Shown here piece by piece: positions 35,457 to 46,564 of a DNA stretch of 64,000 nucleotides; the stretch's first letter is position 1, and each line of letters starts with the position of its first letter. This DNA is from Imbricaverruca yamaguchii (lineage: Eukaryota; Arthropoda; Thecostraca; Neoverrucidae): assembly GCA_034440575.1 (NCBI GenBank), contig JAOTOL010001277.1, forward strand, positions 434,001 through 498,000, written 5' to 3'. The notes below the pieces were generated by a model, which did no database searches, had not been told where the DNA came from, and saw only the letters and a program-made list of their open reading frames with translations. The translations under genes were made by a program, and so were the position numbers.

Positions 35457-36640
35457 GCAGGAAGTAGTCGCAGAGTTGGCTCAGACATGTCTCCATCTGA
35501 CTTATCAGATTTGGGATATCAGATTTCCGACCGGAGAGGAGGACCTGGGTGTCGTCTGCGAACTGGGTGACATGTGCTACCGGGACGTGCAAACTGAGGT
35601 CGTTCGAAAAAATGCAATAGAGAAGTGGACCTAATGATGAGCCTTGAAAGACACTAATATTGTTTGGAAAGAAAGGAGGAGAGATTCCTCTTTCCACGTT
35701 TATCTGTGATGCTAGCAGCCTGCGTGTGACCTCCCAGATATGTTCTAATCCAATCGGTATCGATTCCATGGAGTTCTAGTTAGTTCTAGTTTAGTGAGCA
35801 GTTTGGTGTGGTCTATTACGTCGAAGCATTTACTGAGGTCCAGAATGCAAAGGAGAGCTACTTCCGAACGGTCCATTGCTGCTAGTATTTCGTCCGTGAC
35901 TGAGATAAGGGCGTTTCCGTAGAGTGGCGTGTTCTGAAGCCGTGCTGAGTTTGGGCTAGTAGGTGGTTTGAGTTTAGGTAGTGATAGAGTTGTTTCTGCA
36001 CTACCAGTGATCTTGGCGATAACCAGAACCAGTGAGACGGGTCTAAAATTAGAGGGATCTGAAGGATCTCCTGATTTGTGAATGGGCGGTACTATTGACT
36101 ATTTCCAAGCGGAGGGGATATCAGCTGTAGTCAAGCTTGTGTTTATAATGCTGAGTAGCGCTTCGCCGATAAAAAAGAACAGAAATTTGATAACCTTATT
36201 ACTGATCCCGTCTGGTCCGCACGTACTTGCGCTTCTCATGTTTATGACGATTTTGGCTAGCTGTTCAAGATATATGGGTGATACTTTATAGGAGCTGGTA
36301 GAAACGCGCGATAGCCAGCAACTGGGAGAGGTGTTTTCAGGCATGCTTGCCTGGCGTTTGACCTCTGCTGATAGCACGGCTTGATAGCACGCCACGCAAC
36401 TGAAGGACCTCTCTGAGCTATCTTTCCGCTAATCTCTTCCCTACAGTCAGCTCTAATAGCTGATCGAACTTGTCGGTTACGTACTTTGTAAGTGTTTCTA
36501 TCTTGTAAGCGCAAGGCTACATTTCGCCGATGCATGAGATGTTTGGTAGCTTCGCTTACATATGGTGCTGTTGGGTTCCGAATTTTGAAGTTTCTGATCG
36601 GCAGGTGCTCGTCGAGAATAGGTGTCAGCAATCTCAGCAT
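35431..36640 (-). pseudogene. Retrotransposon G reverse transcriptase, fingers and palm
   Basis: Pieces include RSASTCGPDGISNKVIKFLF near 36290 (fingers), then VFQGSSLGPLLYCIFSNDLS and HVTQFADDTQVLLSG near 35640-35540, where the Asp pair is intact. The normal PQG is altered to FQG. Upstream, MLRLLTPILDEHLPIRNFKI belongs to the endonuclease-polymerase linker. Confidence 0.78.
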
Positions 36641-37795
36641 GGTGTCCTATTTATCAGTTACTGAGATGCGACCAGTGACCTGGACCCAGTCGATCTCACC
36701 AAGGTCAAGCGAGACAGGGGGTGACAGGGGCCTGGCCAAGGTGATATATACGAGGTGGCGTCATCCCTACTGCGCAGCTTTCTGCGCAGATCCTTATATG
36801 ACGTCATCAGGGGTACCACTTAATACGGGCCAAGCCACTAACATGCTGTCGAATATACGCAGCGTATGCATAGTACGGGGGATAAAATGAGGATTTAAGA
36901 GGTGCAGGTGCAAAACTTAGAGCGTCATAGTCCCGGAAGGGATCTCCAATACCTTTTATACACATATTATACCCGGAAGAACGTACAAAGCGAGGTAAGA
37001 CAGGTCAAATATGGCAGATAACTAGCATCTTACCGCGGCGAAATGCAGTAAGGACGTATCTGAAGTGTGGTCGTGGCCATGATGGAATAAGGTGTGGAGG
37101 GGGTCGAGTCCCTTAATGTACATAAAATTTAGCGTTGGGCTTATGGTGCTGCATGCCAAAATTAATTGACCGAAAGACCTCTTAACCCCTCTATATGCGA
37201 CCAGTGCCCCTGATATAGGAGGCAAGGAAAGGGATAATCGTTTCCTTTTTAAGATCGACAGGACCATAGGGAGCACGCAAGAGGCAGACACTCCTTTTAT
37301 GGGGCATCTGTGAACCTCCGTACTAGCTCAGCAACATGGGTGGAACTTGCAGAAAACGATTTGGGAGACGCAATGCCTGAAGGTAACAGGAAGACCTATG
37401 GATTGGGGGAGGTGGGCTCACGCCAGTCGTAAGCGGGGGTTGACCCATCCCAAAAGTATGTAAAATTTCATTCTAGTTCGGAGGTTACATTCGGCGGATG
37501 GACTGGAAAGCGGTCAGACATCGGGTGCTAAAAGCGGTCGGGCATGTGTTGGCGGCATTCCCTAACAATGCGTTCAGAACTAGATCTGGATGATTCTAAA
37601 ACACTCCTACACGTCCGCATAGTCGACCTAGTCGACTTATGTGCTATTTCCGATTCAGAGCATGAATGAAGGATCACAATCGAAGTTCGTGGAGCAGAGA
37701 CTTTGCATATCGTTCTTTCAAATCAATGATCATAGGCCTCATGCACAACGATGAAATGGCATACGCCACATCTGCAGTATCAGAGCCGGTAGCAG
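36641..37795. other. Unassigned stretch
   Basis: No supported gene. Frames of up to 132 codons cross from retrotransposon G on the opposite strand and are shadows. Confidence 0.4.
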
Positions 37796-38115
37796 TGCCA
37801 AGTGCCGCGAGGACGGGCGCAGCTTGTCTGTCCCTGGTCACAGCGGCAGCAGCAAAACACGCCAACAGGACAGTGGGACCGGGCGATACGACGGCAGTCA
37901 AGTGCCGCCAGGACGGGCCGACACAGGGAGCGCCGCCAACCCGTCAGTGGTCACAGTGGCAGCAGCAAAACACGCCAACAAAACGGCAGGATCGGGCAGC
38001 ATGAAACCAATGCAAAGTGCCGCCAGAACAGGCAACACAGGAGGCGCCGCCAGTCCGCCGCTGGTCACGGTGGCAACAACAAACACGGTTACAAAGGGCA
38101 GAACCGAGCGACACG
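37796..38115 (+). repeat. Tandem repeat, three units of ~105-115 bp
   Basis: Each unit has AAGTGCCGCCAGGACGGGC, then a variable part, then TGGTCACAGTGGCAGCAGCA and AAACACGCCAACA. The units start near 37799, 37900 and 38013. All three plus-strand frames are partly open, so open frames here are uninformative. Confidence 0.85.
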
Positions 38116-38399
38116 ACACGACACACAGCAGAGACGGTGACACATGACCGGCAATTTGAGGGTGGACATCCTGTCGCTGCCTGGTGACATGATGGCGGAC
38201 CTGCCAAGATGCCCGCCCATGCTCTCTGCCGAGCAGAGTTCTTGCGCACCCAGCCGATGCGTACATGCAGCCTAACTCGAGTCAGCCTCAGTCTCACACA
38301 ACTATGTCATATTGGTGCCACCTTGGCTGTTACAACTAGCCACACTCCTAGCTTCGGCTGCCGGCTACTAATGACGCCCACCCCGGGTCTCACGATGCT

Positions 38400-38641
38400 G
38401 TTGTCGCCTGTGCAGGTTGAGTCCATGATGAAGCAGACATCAGAATTGAACTGGTTCGGCATCGCCCTCTACCACGTATGTGGCATACAGTGCCCGCCGC
38501 GACTGATGGTGATTAACCAAGAGCTGGACACAACGGCCAGGAGCGCCTCCGGTGCTTCAGACGTCGGACAGCCAAGCGATGTATTGACGCCTCATTTTGT
38601 AGGCGACGAAGCCGGCAACGAGGGCAAGGCCGTCCTGCTCT
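38400..38641 (-). pseudogene. P-element/THAP9-like transposase fragment
   Basis: The minus strand encodes LALVAGFVAYKMRRQYIAWL, ending in a stop. After a frameshift comes SSSWLITISRGGHCMP. A V-AG-VA-K block followed about 35 residues later by W---ISRGG--P is the C-terminal signature of P-element-type (THAP9-like) transposases of arthropods. Catalytic regions are missing. Confidence 0.45.
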
Positions 38642-38740
38642 AGTCCCAGTTTGCTGATGATGGTCGTGTTAGAATTCATGTGAATAGAAGTGGCATCAAA
38701 ATAATTGAACTGGTTCTTTGTTTAGCTATACAAAGACAAG

Positions 38741-39370
38741 ATATGAAGATAAGGTAAGCAGCATATAAAGGCTCCATATTTTATGGCGGTGGCCAAGTTA
38801 TATCGGTGACTCAGCAGAAAGACTTTGGTATTATTTTGAACACAAGATTGGGGGCATCAGAACAGACGAAAGAATCCAGGAAGAAGGCATTGATAATGCT
38901 TGGGACAATATACAGGAATGCATCATACATGAGTGAGGAAGTCATCAGAAAGCTTTACTGTGCATGTCAGGCCACATTTGGAATACTGTGTCCAAGCTTT
39001 GGCTCCTAGTTATGAAAAAAGATTGTTCGCTTTTAGAGAGTACAAAATATGGCTACAAAAATGGTTAATGACATAAGCAACCTGGCATATGAGGAAAGAT
39101 TGAAGAAATTGAACATGTTTTCACTTAGGTATAGGAAGTTGAGAGGAGCACTCATTGAGGTCTTTAAATGTGTCCATGGTTAGGAGGATGGATATATTAG
39201 GTAAATATTTGAATCTAACAGAAATTATGCACTTAAGGGTCATCAATTCAAAATTAAAGTTAACTACAGCAGGACAAGATTAAGACAGTCTTTCTTCACC
39301 AACAGGGTAATAAAGCACTGGAACCAGATGCCAAAAATCATTGTCAGTAGCAGCACATTGAACATCAACA
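38741..39370 (+). mobile_element. CR1-like fragment, 3' part
   Basis: It is close at DNA level to 20865-21475: GTAAGCAGCATATAAAGGCT, AACACAAGATTGGGGGCATC, AGGAAGAAGGCATTGATAAT, CAACAGGGTAATAAAGCACT, AGCAGCACATTGAACATC. Several one-base indels break the frame. It lacks the 3' untranslated region. Confidence 0.9.
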
Positions 39371-40950
39371 ACATTGAACTCTTGAAAGATGCTTCAAAAT
39401 GCAGCAAGCATTCCAGACAAGCATGATGCAACACTCCATGCCATACATATGTGATAGGCAGGCTAATTCATGGAATGACACCAGGAAAGGCAGGTGTTGA
39501 CACTGACATTATTTTCAGCTGCCTCCATGGCCAGGATCATAATCATCAGAGGTAACGTGGTTGGAACAAATGGATGGGCTGGTTGGATGAACTCCATCAG
39601 CTCCTTTTCACTGTCAACCAGGTCTTATATGCATTTTCATCTCTTGGAAACATAAGCATGTTGGTTGACAATCTCTTCTTTCCATATCTTTCTTCCAGAT
39701 GATAGAGACACACCACAATAGAACACTATGCAATAAAACTAGAATTAAAACGCACGTACATCGAACACGACGTGTGACAGACATAAGACCAAGCATAAAA
39801 CAACCTACGAGGAAGCTATGTAAACAGCTGCGGTATTTACGACTCAACTGCGCCATCAAAGAATTTGAGAAAATGTTTACCCCTAAAACGCTGCATTTGT
39901 GATGGTCGTCGCCTAATTCGCAGCCTAACTGATGATGATAAAATAACAGCTCAACACGATTCCAAAGGCACATACATGATATTATAGGATTTACAAAGTA
40001 AGTTGAATTGAAAATATTTCCATTTTAAAATTCATGAAACCATTAAAACGGTCCAAAAGTGGTACCCAAATGACGTCATTTGTACCATTCGAGCCGACAC
40101 ACAGGAAGGCATGGGGATGACGGGGGCCTGGGCCTGGCTGGATCTACCAAATATGAACATAGGGTTACCGGTAAATGCATGTTTTATGAATTGTTGGGAT
40201 GTATCATTCTAATGCAATGTTTATCAAGGTGAATAAGATGATAGAATCACTCATTTTGTGTGCAAATGCTTACTTTTCAGGTTGTATGCAAAATAAGAAC
40301 AAATATGACTTGCTGAGGTAGCAGAACAAAGTGAAATGTAGACAAAAATTCAGCGTAGCTTAATCTAACCTATCCTAACCTCCATTTGGAGAAAGAGCTT
40401 CGCTACCTATGTCTTGGAATATTATTATATTGAATGTGCAGTGAATACCAGATGAAAGCAACACACGTTATGATATATATAGCCATACTTCAATATCCAT
40501 TGCCGAGCATATTGAAACCATTAGGTGGCACTAAAATGTAAGTATATTTGGCATGACATGTGCCTCATTATCTGCTCTCTAGCCCTGTGCTAAGAAATAA
40601 AAACATGTTGCATTTTCTAGATTGAGTGGGAAGTATCTGAGATGCAGGTTATGATACTTCATCTTAAAATTATAGCTGTGTATCAGTATATACATGTCAG
40701 AATTGCTCCAGAGCTTTAAAGGCAGCATTGAAGTGCATTTTGATGGAAATATCCTTTCCAACTATGATGCTTTTGTCAACTCAATTTGCTTATGAATTGC
40801 ATTGCATAATTAATGCAATTTTCTTCCTGGAGTGCATATGTATTGGAGTATTGTTTCTGCATGGTCACATCCTAAACCATAAATCTTAGTAACTTGAGGG
40901 GCACTTTTTCTGACAAGTAAGGTGCATTTTTTGGATAGCAAATACCTTCA
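39371..40950. other. Unassigned AT-rich stretch
   Basis: No gene supported. Anonymous frames occur (119 codons at 39614-39973, minus). CTAACCTATCCTAACCTCC near 40365 is a short CCTAA-type motif. Confidence 0.4.
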
Positions 40951-40953
40951 GCA

Positions 40954-41114
40954 TTTGGTACAAATGTCTGTATGTAATACTGGAGCATTAATCATATGTG
41001 AGGTTCTCCCTTATTCCAAAATTTTGTGGAAACATTTGGTACAAATACCTGGTAGTATTGTTGGAGCATTAATCATATGTGTGGTTTTCCCTTATTCCAA
41101 AATGGTGTGGAAAA
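40954..41114 (+). repeat. Tandem duplication, two units of ~81 bp
   Basis: Both units read CATTTGGTACAAATNYCTG, then GGAGCATTAATCATATGTG, then CCCTTATTCCAAAAT and GTGGAAA. They differ at several positions, so this is not a recent copy. Confidence 0.9.
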
Positions 41115-41500
41115 TGGGCTGAAACATGCCTGTGTAAATTCATACCAATGCCATAAGCTTCAGCACACTGAGTATTCAATTTAAGATCTATTCCAATTGA
41201 AGTTTCATCATTTCAGGGAGGGAGTTGGTCACCCTGTGGCCTCACTCTGGGATACTCTCATGGTCAGTGCTATCAACAGGCCTTCAAGGCTGGTGCAGGG
41301 GCACATCCAAGCTTTTTATCCAGATGTTTCCAAATGTCTGCTTGAAAAACCAAGGAATCAACAACTTTAAGCTGCAGTGTTTTGAGGTTGTAGGATGAAC
41401 TGCTCCTACTGTTCCCACCACCTTCCCTTCCCCCACAACAAAAACACCTATATTTCATGGGCTGGATTTTACATTGGAGGTCTAAGTGATTTCAGTGATT
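41115..41500. other. Unassigned stretch
   Basis: No supported gene; one anonymous 61-codon minus-strand frame at 41273-41458. Confidence 0.4.
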
Positions 41501-41666
41501 AGCACTGGGCCTCTGAAAATTACGCGCACTGGAGGGGAAGGGGGCGGATTCCGCCCCGTTAGATCTCGGCTCCTATCAAAGTTGGAGCAATGAAATTCGC
41601 TGGGTAGATGGGTACGGTAGTGAATTTATTTTTTTTAAATTTGAGGTTGGGTTATAAAAAAGAAAA

Positions 41667-41713
41667 AAAAAAAATTTTTATTTTTTTTTTGTTTTTTTTT
41701 TTTTTTTTTTTTT
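41667..41713. repeat. T-rich low-complexity tract
   Basis: Runs of A then long runs of T directly before the SINE head. Confidence 0.9.
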
Positions 41714-42022
41714 CCCCGGTAGCTCAGCTGGTTAGAGCGCTGGCCTGGACCGGTCTCCCCTGTATTGGCAACACAGGGTGCGAGTCGCTTCGCGCGCTCG
41801 CATTTAGCCCCCGACCGGGAGTGTCAGTTGGCAGCTGGCCCGATAAGGCCGGGGACCAGCTACCGGGCGGCCGTGTCGGTGCACTGGCGGCACGTTAAAC
41901 TTTCGATCTAAATTCTGCCGTTGAACTGGAGTTAATGGATTGGGTGGTGGAGCCAGGGTTCACGCAACAAGCTCTGCTTAGCAATAGAACCCTGGTTCCT
42001 AAACCCACCCCAACAACAATTC
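41714..42022 (+). mobile_element. tRNA-derived SINE, head type 4, inside the MITE
   Basis: The head CCCCGGTAGCTCAGCTGGTT and AGAGCGCTGGCCTGG has a canonical A-box. A weaker B-box (GGGTGCGAGTCGC) follows after an extended variable part. A hairpin CCAGGGTTC...GAACCCTGG lies at about 41952-41997. The 3' end CCCACCCCAACAACAATTC resembles CAAC-type tails. The core shared by the other SINEs was not found. Confidence 0.65.
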
Positions 42023-42707
42023 GGATTATTTTAATTTTATTTTTATTGTTATGGATTGCTGTGATTGTGTTTAAATGCTCCAAAATGGACAGCAATGATG
42101 TTTTTGACATTACTAACGATGCAATACAGATGTTAGACGTCAGGTCACTTATATAACAGAACTTTATCAAGTCATTACCTGCTCCAGTTACCGAAACCGG
42201 GCCGCCCGCCCGACTACTCCGACAACGATGACAAACGGTAGTTTTCAGGAAGTATAGGGAATAACATGCAAGGTGACATCAATCGCATGACAGTCATTTG
42301 CATTTGTGACAACATTTCAGTTTATCAAGTTTGGTTCCATTAACCTGCCACGAACTTGACCTGACCTGACTCCGGTAACCAAACATGACTTTGAAACTAT
42401 AAAGCATTACAGCATGCATAAAGCAAGTCGCTAGTGTTGCCAAGAATACTCCCTTTTGTCAATATACGGGAAGCGCATCAGCGCCTATTGTTGTGGTCTG
42501 GCGCTTATAATTTATCTTTGCTTTAACGACCCCTAACTCGAAAACTTTTCGGCAGATTTTCGTTTGTCGTACTTTAAGCAACGCGTCTGTCATTTCTAAG
42601 CAGACACACAAGCAATGGCATATATGGCCCGGTAGCATCCGGAGTTATGTACGAAAAATCTGAGGAGTGGGCGGATCTCCTCCATCTCTCTTCAGGGCGC
42701 GTGTTAA

Positions 42708-43011
42708 GACTCAAAGTTCACACATCCCAAACAGAGTAGCGTGGACAGTGGCGTACCTAGTATTTGCCTGCGGGTGCAAACGGATTTCAAGGTGGCTCAA
42801 GCAACACCCATGCAAATAGTCGCCGGATTTCGAGCAGTATATTTCATAAGTACCAATTATTATATAATACTGAGATGAGTAGGAACAACTTAATTTGCCG
42901 CTGCAAGATGCCAAACCCATTACCATTGTTCCGAAATTAGTGAATTTCAACCCTCTCCCTTCTGTTAAAATACTTTCCAAAGTACCGGTAAGTTACCATA
43001 TGTAAGACGGG

Positions 43012-43055
<44 letters not shown>

Positions 43056-43330
43056 CAAATTTCGACATCTTACCGCGCTCGCTTCGACATCTCACACCTA
43101 ACGAAAAACTATTATTTTAACCCTGTCTGAGTATCACTCCAAATTGCATTGTTAGTTATTGGGCAGTCACAATTAGTGACTGTTCTGCTGTTGCAAAGAA
43201 AATAGGATACCAAACAGCATACTAGCATAAGCTCTGGATAAATGATTGCATCACTGTAATCAATGGATTCTTCTACCGAAGACGATTCAAATTAAATTTA
43301 TGCAGCATGGCCCCTATTTTCTCTGCTCTC
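42708..43330. other. Sequence 5' of XLF, with one transposon-like terminus
   Basis: ACAGTGGCGTACCTAG at 42744-42759 looks like a lone transposon end. A TA tract lies at 43018-43052. The XLF promoter and first non-coding exon should be here or further upstream, but no core promoter could be assigned. Confidence 0.4.
43018..43052. repeat. (AT)n microsatellite
   Basis: About 17 TA units. Confidence 0.95.
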
Positions 43331-43333
43331 CAG
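43316..43333 (+). other. Predicted 3' splice site upstream of the XLF start
   Basis: The run TATTTTCTCTGCTCTCCAG ends at 43333, ten bases before the ATG at 43343. A pyrimidine tract closing in CAG suggests an intron in the 5' leader. This favours 43343 over the upstream in-frame ATG at 43307, which would lie in the intron. Confidence 0.6.
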
Positions 43334-43342
43334 ATCTCCGCC

Positions 43343-44101
43343 ATGATGCCGTGGCGCGCGTGGGAGGACCTGGGCAGCGCCTTGTACCAGTTCAGTATCA
43401 CAGATTGTGGCGGCTACACCATGCTTATCACCAATCTCTGGCAATTATATAGCGAACAAATGGATGCAGCCTCCTGCCTCGAGCGTCTGCTCGAACTCAA
43501 CCCGTCGCTGGAGGCCACCTCTGAGCAGATGACTCGGTTCCTGACGGCGGCGGTTGGCAGCAGAGGCGCCGTCTGGACCGGCGACGTCATCAGCTTGTCC
43601 AGTCGCCAGTCGGGTGTGACGTTGCGCTGGGAGTTCCGGCTGTGTCTGCAGACGGGCGAGGAGCTGGCGGCGCGTCTGGTGCGCCCTCTGTTGACGGCGC
43701 TCGGTCAGGTGCACGGTCAGCGGGACTGGCTGCTGGCAGAGGTGGCGGCGCGTGATCGCGAGCTCGACGACTACCGCCGCTCGGGCGCCACACTGACGCT
43801 GAAAGGTCTGCGTACGCAGCCGCTGAACGGGGCACGTTTCGAGGCCGAGATGAAGGCGCACGGCCTTGGGCAGGCCGTGCTGGTGCATCCCAGCTCGTGG
43901 GAGATGATACCGCAGCAGAGCGAGGTGGAGACGTCCGACGCCAAGCCGCAGCAGCAGCAGGCCAGGGAAGCGGCCCCGCCCCAGCCAGGAGAGGACGCGG
44001 AAAAGATGGCGGCACGGCGGCGGCGTGAACTGGAGGACAGCCTACAGGAACAGACCACCCATATGTTGAATAAGAAGAAGAGGAAACGGTTAAATCTGTG
44101 A
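43343..44101 (+). CDS. NHEJ1: XLF/Cernunnos-like non-homologous end-joining factor
   Basis: A complete 252-residue frame without introns. XLF bridges broken DNA ends with XRCC4, ligase IV and Ku in the nucleus. Residues 1-110 match the XLF head: MMPWRAWEDLGSALYQFSIT, YTMLITNLWQLYSEQMDAAS and VTLRWEFRLCL. The stalk is residues ~110-160, with LVRPLLTALGQVHGQRDWLL and RDRELDDYRRSGATLTLKGL. The DYRRSGATL stretch is the clearest family signature. The tail (from ~185) is Gln/Pro-rich and disordered, and ends NKKKRKRLNL, a basic-then-hydrophobic end like the Ku-binding motif of XLF. The human protein is 299 residues, so the tail is shorter. ATG choice: 43343 follows CCGCC and a predicted splice acceptor. 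GC-rich codons contrast with AT-richer flanks. Convergent with the V-ATPase gene. A retrocopy is possible because vertebrate XLF has several coding exons, but no decay is seen. Confidence 0.88.
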   Translation: MMPWRAWEDLGSALYQFSITDCGGYTMLITNLWQLYSEQMDAASCLERLLELNPSLEATSEQMTRFLTAAVGSRGAVWTGDVISLSSRQSGVTLRWEFRLCLQTGEELAARLVRPLLTALGQVHGQRDWLLAEVAARDRELDDYRRSGATLTLKGLRTQPLNGARFEAEMKAHGLGQAVLVHPSSWEMIPQQSEVETSDAKPQQQQAREAAPPQPGEDAEKMAARRRRELEDSLQEQTTHMLNKKKRKRLNL

Positions 44102-44244
44102 TATTGTGCATGTCTATTTTGTTTCAGGTTGTGTAGCATACGACCGATTACGTAGTTTGGGTGCTCGATGATCGATTAACAATGCTTTGAACATTCGTGT
44201 ATCTAAGTCACCAGTCGTTAGTCATTACATGACACTATATTGTG

Positions 44245-44575
44245 ATTTTTTGTAGTTCCCTGAGGCCACTAGTAGTTCCCGAGGCCACTGTCACATCCGT
44301 CAACCTTACCTAACCTAGCCGCCAGCCGTTCCTGGGGTTACTGTCACATCCGACAAACTGGCCTAACCACAAGCGGTTCCTGGGGTCACTGTCACATCCG
44401 ACAACCTAACCTAATCACTAGCAAGCAGGTGCTGGGGTCATTGTGATATCTGACAGTCTAATCTAACCACTAGCAGTTGCCGGGGTCATTGTCACACCCG
44501 ATAGCCTAACCTAACCGCTGGCATTTCCCCCGAGGTATTTGTCACATCCCACAGCTACTAGCAGTTCCCGACGGC
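44245..44575. repeat. ~50-bp minisatellite with CCTAACCTAA words, six units
   Basis: Units read roughly CCACTAGCAGTTCCTGGGGT, CACTGTCACATCCGACAACC, TAACCTAAC. They start 144 bp after the XLF stop. Most units carry one or two CCTAA words, the complement of the TTAGG telomere motif, but the array is interstitial and diverged. Confidence 0.88.
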
Positions 44576-44619
44576 ACAGTACGCAAATGCCGATTGATAT
44601 CCTCTCTCAATGTCGGTAC

Positions 44620-45190
44620 TCCCGCAATACGGGCAGCCCCCATTACTCGACTGGCTGGCGATTGGCGCTCCTTCGGGCTACCATAGCCGCTCTGATGAGT
44701 GGAATCAGAGCTATTTCAAGGTCCTCTTCGTGGCTTCGTCCATCACTATCCTCGATCGGATCCGATATTAAACCCAATTTCTATCAAATTTACCATCCAC
44801 TTGCTCACGAGTTGGCAGATTATTCTCACTAGCTCAGCCATCTGCTTTCGGTTCCCTCGAAACCCTTTCATCATCTAACCATTTGGCGTCCGATATGCTC
44901 AGTGACAGCGCCTCCGTTGATCCTGCGTACCACCTTGCAGCCCAAGTTCCCCTGACCACGAGCAGGCAGGCTGAAGTCTCGGAGATTATAGTCCTCGCCA
45001 TTGTATTGAAGTTCTGTCTTTACCCGACCGTCGCGGGGGAGGGGGACGAAATCACGGTGCTTAAGGCCACCGTTGTACAGCACCAATTGCAGTGAGACAT
45101 GAGGTAGGCCCTGATATCCCGGAGGGATGGGGTTATGCGAACCAGACGGTCTGTCACTGGGTCGTGGCCTGATGCCCGCCTGTCCTGGCC
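44620..45190 (+). mobile_element. Fragment of a LINE C-type 5' untranslated region
   Basis: Collinear with 21730-22120: CATTACTCGACTGGCTGGCG, TTGGCGCTCCTTCGGGCTAC, CCCTGACCACGAGCAGGCAG, CCTGATATCCCGGAGGGATG. No ORF1 follows, so this is an isolated 5' piece. The stretch to 45380 may also belong to it. Confidence 0.75.
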
Positions 45191-45468
45191 CGCAAGAGTT
45201 CAGGGGATAGGCGGCGCCCCACGCCTAAACACGGTCGGCGTGGCGAGTTTCTCTCGGCCTCTTGAAGGCACCACCTGCCGCAACCTCCATGGCTCAGTAG
45301 TTGTTTGGCGCTCTGATGTTCCGACAAGCCGAAGTCTAAGCAATGCTGCACCACTGCCAGCGAAACCTTGCGACTTGAAATGATCAGCGACCAGTCGGCT
45401 GACTTCGCACCTTGTAGTTCATCTATTTACCAACGGATTCGTCTTTTTATTTTATTTTTTAAAATTGC

Positions 45469-45969
45469 AAGGGTGCACCGACCAATTTTTAAGTCACGAG
45501 ATTTCGTCACATCGCTGTAAGTCTGAGATATCGTTTAAAACAAGTGGATGGATTCCACCCCCTCCCTCCGACGCGCGTGCTAAATTTGGAGTACCTCCCG
45601 ACCAATCGAATAACGGATTTACCGTGTTAAAATTTTTGTCTAGGGGCCAAGGCAGCCTTAGAAGATGAGGTCAAAATCAGTTCACGTTTTTCTGAATCAA
45701 TTGAGAGTACTTTCGAATAGCTGTCAAAAGGTTTCGAAAATAACAACGAAGATTTGTGTCAATGTTCCGGCTTGTCCAAGCAAAAATATGGTTGGTTTTT
45801 CAGGCTACGGAATCAGGTCAAGGTAATTTTTCTTCTTGATGCTCAAAATTTTCAGCCGAATATTCATAGCGAAAAACTAGCTACATGTGACAGCGCGTCT
45901 ATAAGTGAAAACAGTTACAAGCGGCTATCGTGTCAGGTCACGGAGGAATAACCGAAAATGTGCACCCTT
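45469..45969. mobile_element. Candidate ~500-bp MITE with AAGGGTGCAC terminal repeats
   Basis: AAGGGTGCAC at 45469-45478 is mirrored by GTGCACCCTT at 45960-45969. No coding potential. Internal words (TGGATTCCACCCCCTCC, GATGAGGTCAAAAT) recall the piggyBac-like MITE, so the two may be distantly related. No clear target duplication. Confidence 0.5.
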
Positions 45970-46564
45970 TCCGCATAAATCATTAATTCCCAGAATACCA
46001 TTGATCGTCCTTTGTATGCAGCCAAGGGATGCAGACATGCATGGATGGCGCTGACGTTTGGTCTTGCATATTCATCGAGCCCATGACGAAAATTGGCAAA
46101 GACGAGCAGTGTTTAGAACATGTATTTGACTGCAAATTTATGTTGTCCTGCCGAAACGTCATGCTTAAAGTTTAGCCAAATCTTGATTTTTTAAATATGC
46201 CACTCTAACTACGGACAAGACAACATGGAACCTGAACCACATGCCGTAGTCATTAACCAGATGCTGCTGCACGTCTCGTGGAAGCACCCTACATGACACG
46301 CAGCTTAACACCAACACCACTGAGATTACAAGGCTGAGACTGAAAGAATAACATTGCATCAAGTATTGCGAAATAATGAGAGCAATGAAGCTCAAGTAAA
46401 ACTACGACCACAAGCCAACCTCACCCCACTGCATGCAGTTAAACAAATATATGGTAAGCAACATCAGATCGCACCATCACCATCGCCACACGAGTGATTG
46501 CCACTCAACAACACGGCTATATTCATTTGCACGTAGCGCCTCGAATTCGCCGTAGATGAAGTAG
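45970..46564. other. V-ATPase 3' untranslated and intergenic sequence
   Basis: Downstream of the V-ATPase stop on the minus strand. No AATAAA-type signal was clearly placed close to the stop. Frames are short and anonymous. Confidence 0.4.

Larger units (their letters stand above)
34737..36640 (-). mobile_element. Non-LTR retrotransposon G (CR1/Jockey-like), inactivated
   Basis: Minus-strand order is the end of an endonuclease linker (36640-36257), reverse transcriptase (36395-35431) and thumb/C-terminus (35456-34737). There is no RNase H. It differs from both the CR1-like element at 19864 and the I-like LINEs. Frameshifts divide it into at least four pieces. The host or element end positions are approximate. 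Confidence 0.75.
41500..42707 (+). mobile_element. piggyBac-like MITE copy, split by a SINE
   Basis: The left part (41509-41650) has GGGCCTCTGAAAATTACGCG, matching the complete copy at 55823. The right part (about 42040-42703) has ATGGATTGCTGTGATTGTGT through TTCAGGGCGCGTG and ends at TTAA (42704-42707). The extreme left terminus is rearranged. A T-rich tract and a tRNA-like SINE fill the middle. Confidence 0.82.

Noticed and set aside
37796..38115. CRISPR array
   Set aside because: Only three long adjacent units with no spacers of constant size; the DNA is clearly of animal origin.
41714..41800. A functional tRNA gene
   Set aside because: The head looks tRNA-like, but the stretch between boxes is too long, the B-box is imperfect and the sequence continues as a repeat.
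43307..43342. Upstream ATG at 43307 as the XLF start
   Set aside because: It falls within a pyrimidine-rich stretch ending in CAG at 43333, best read as intron; the ATG at 43343 gives the better match to the XLF N-terminus.
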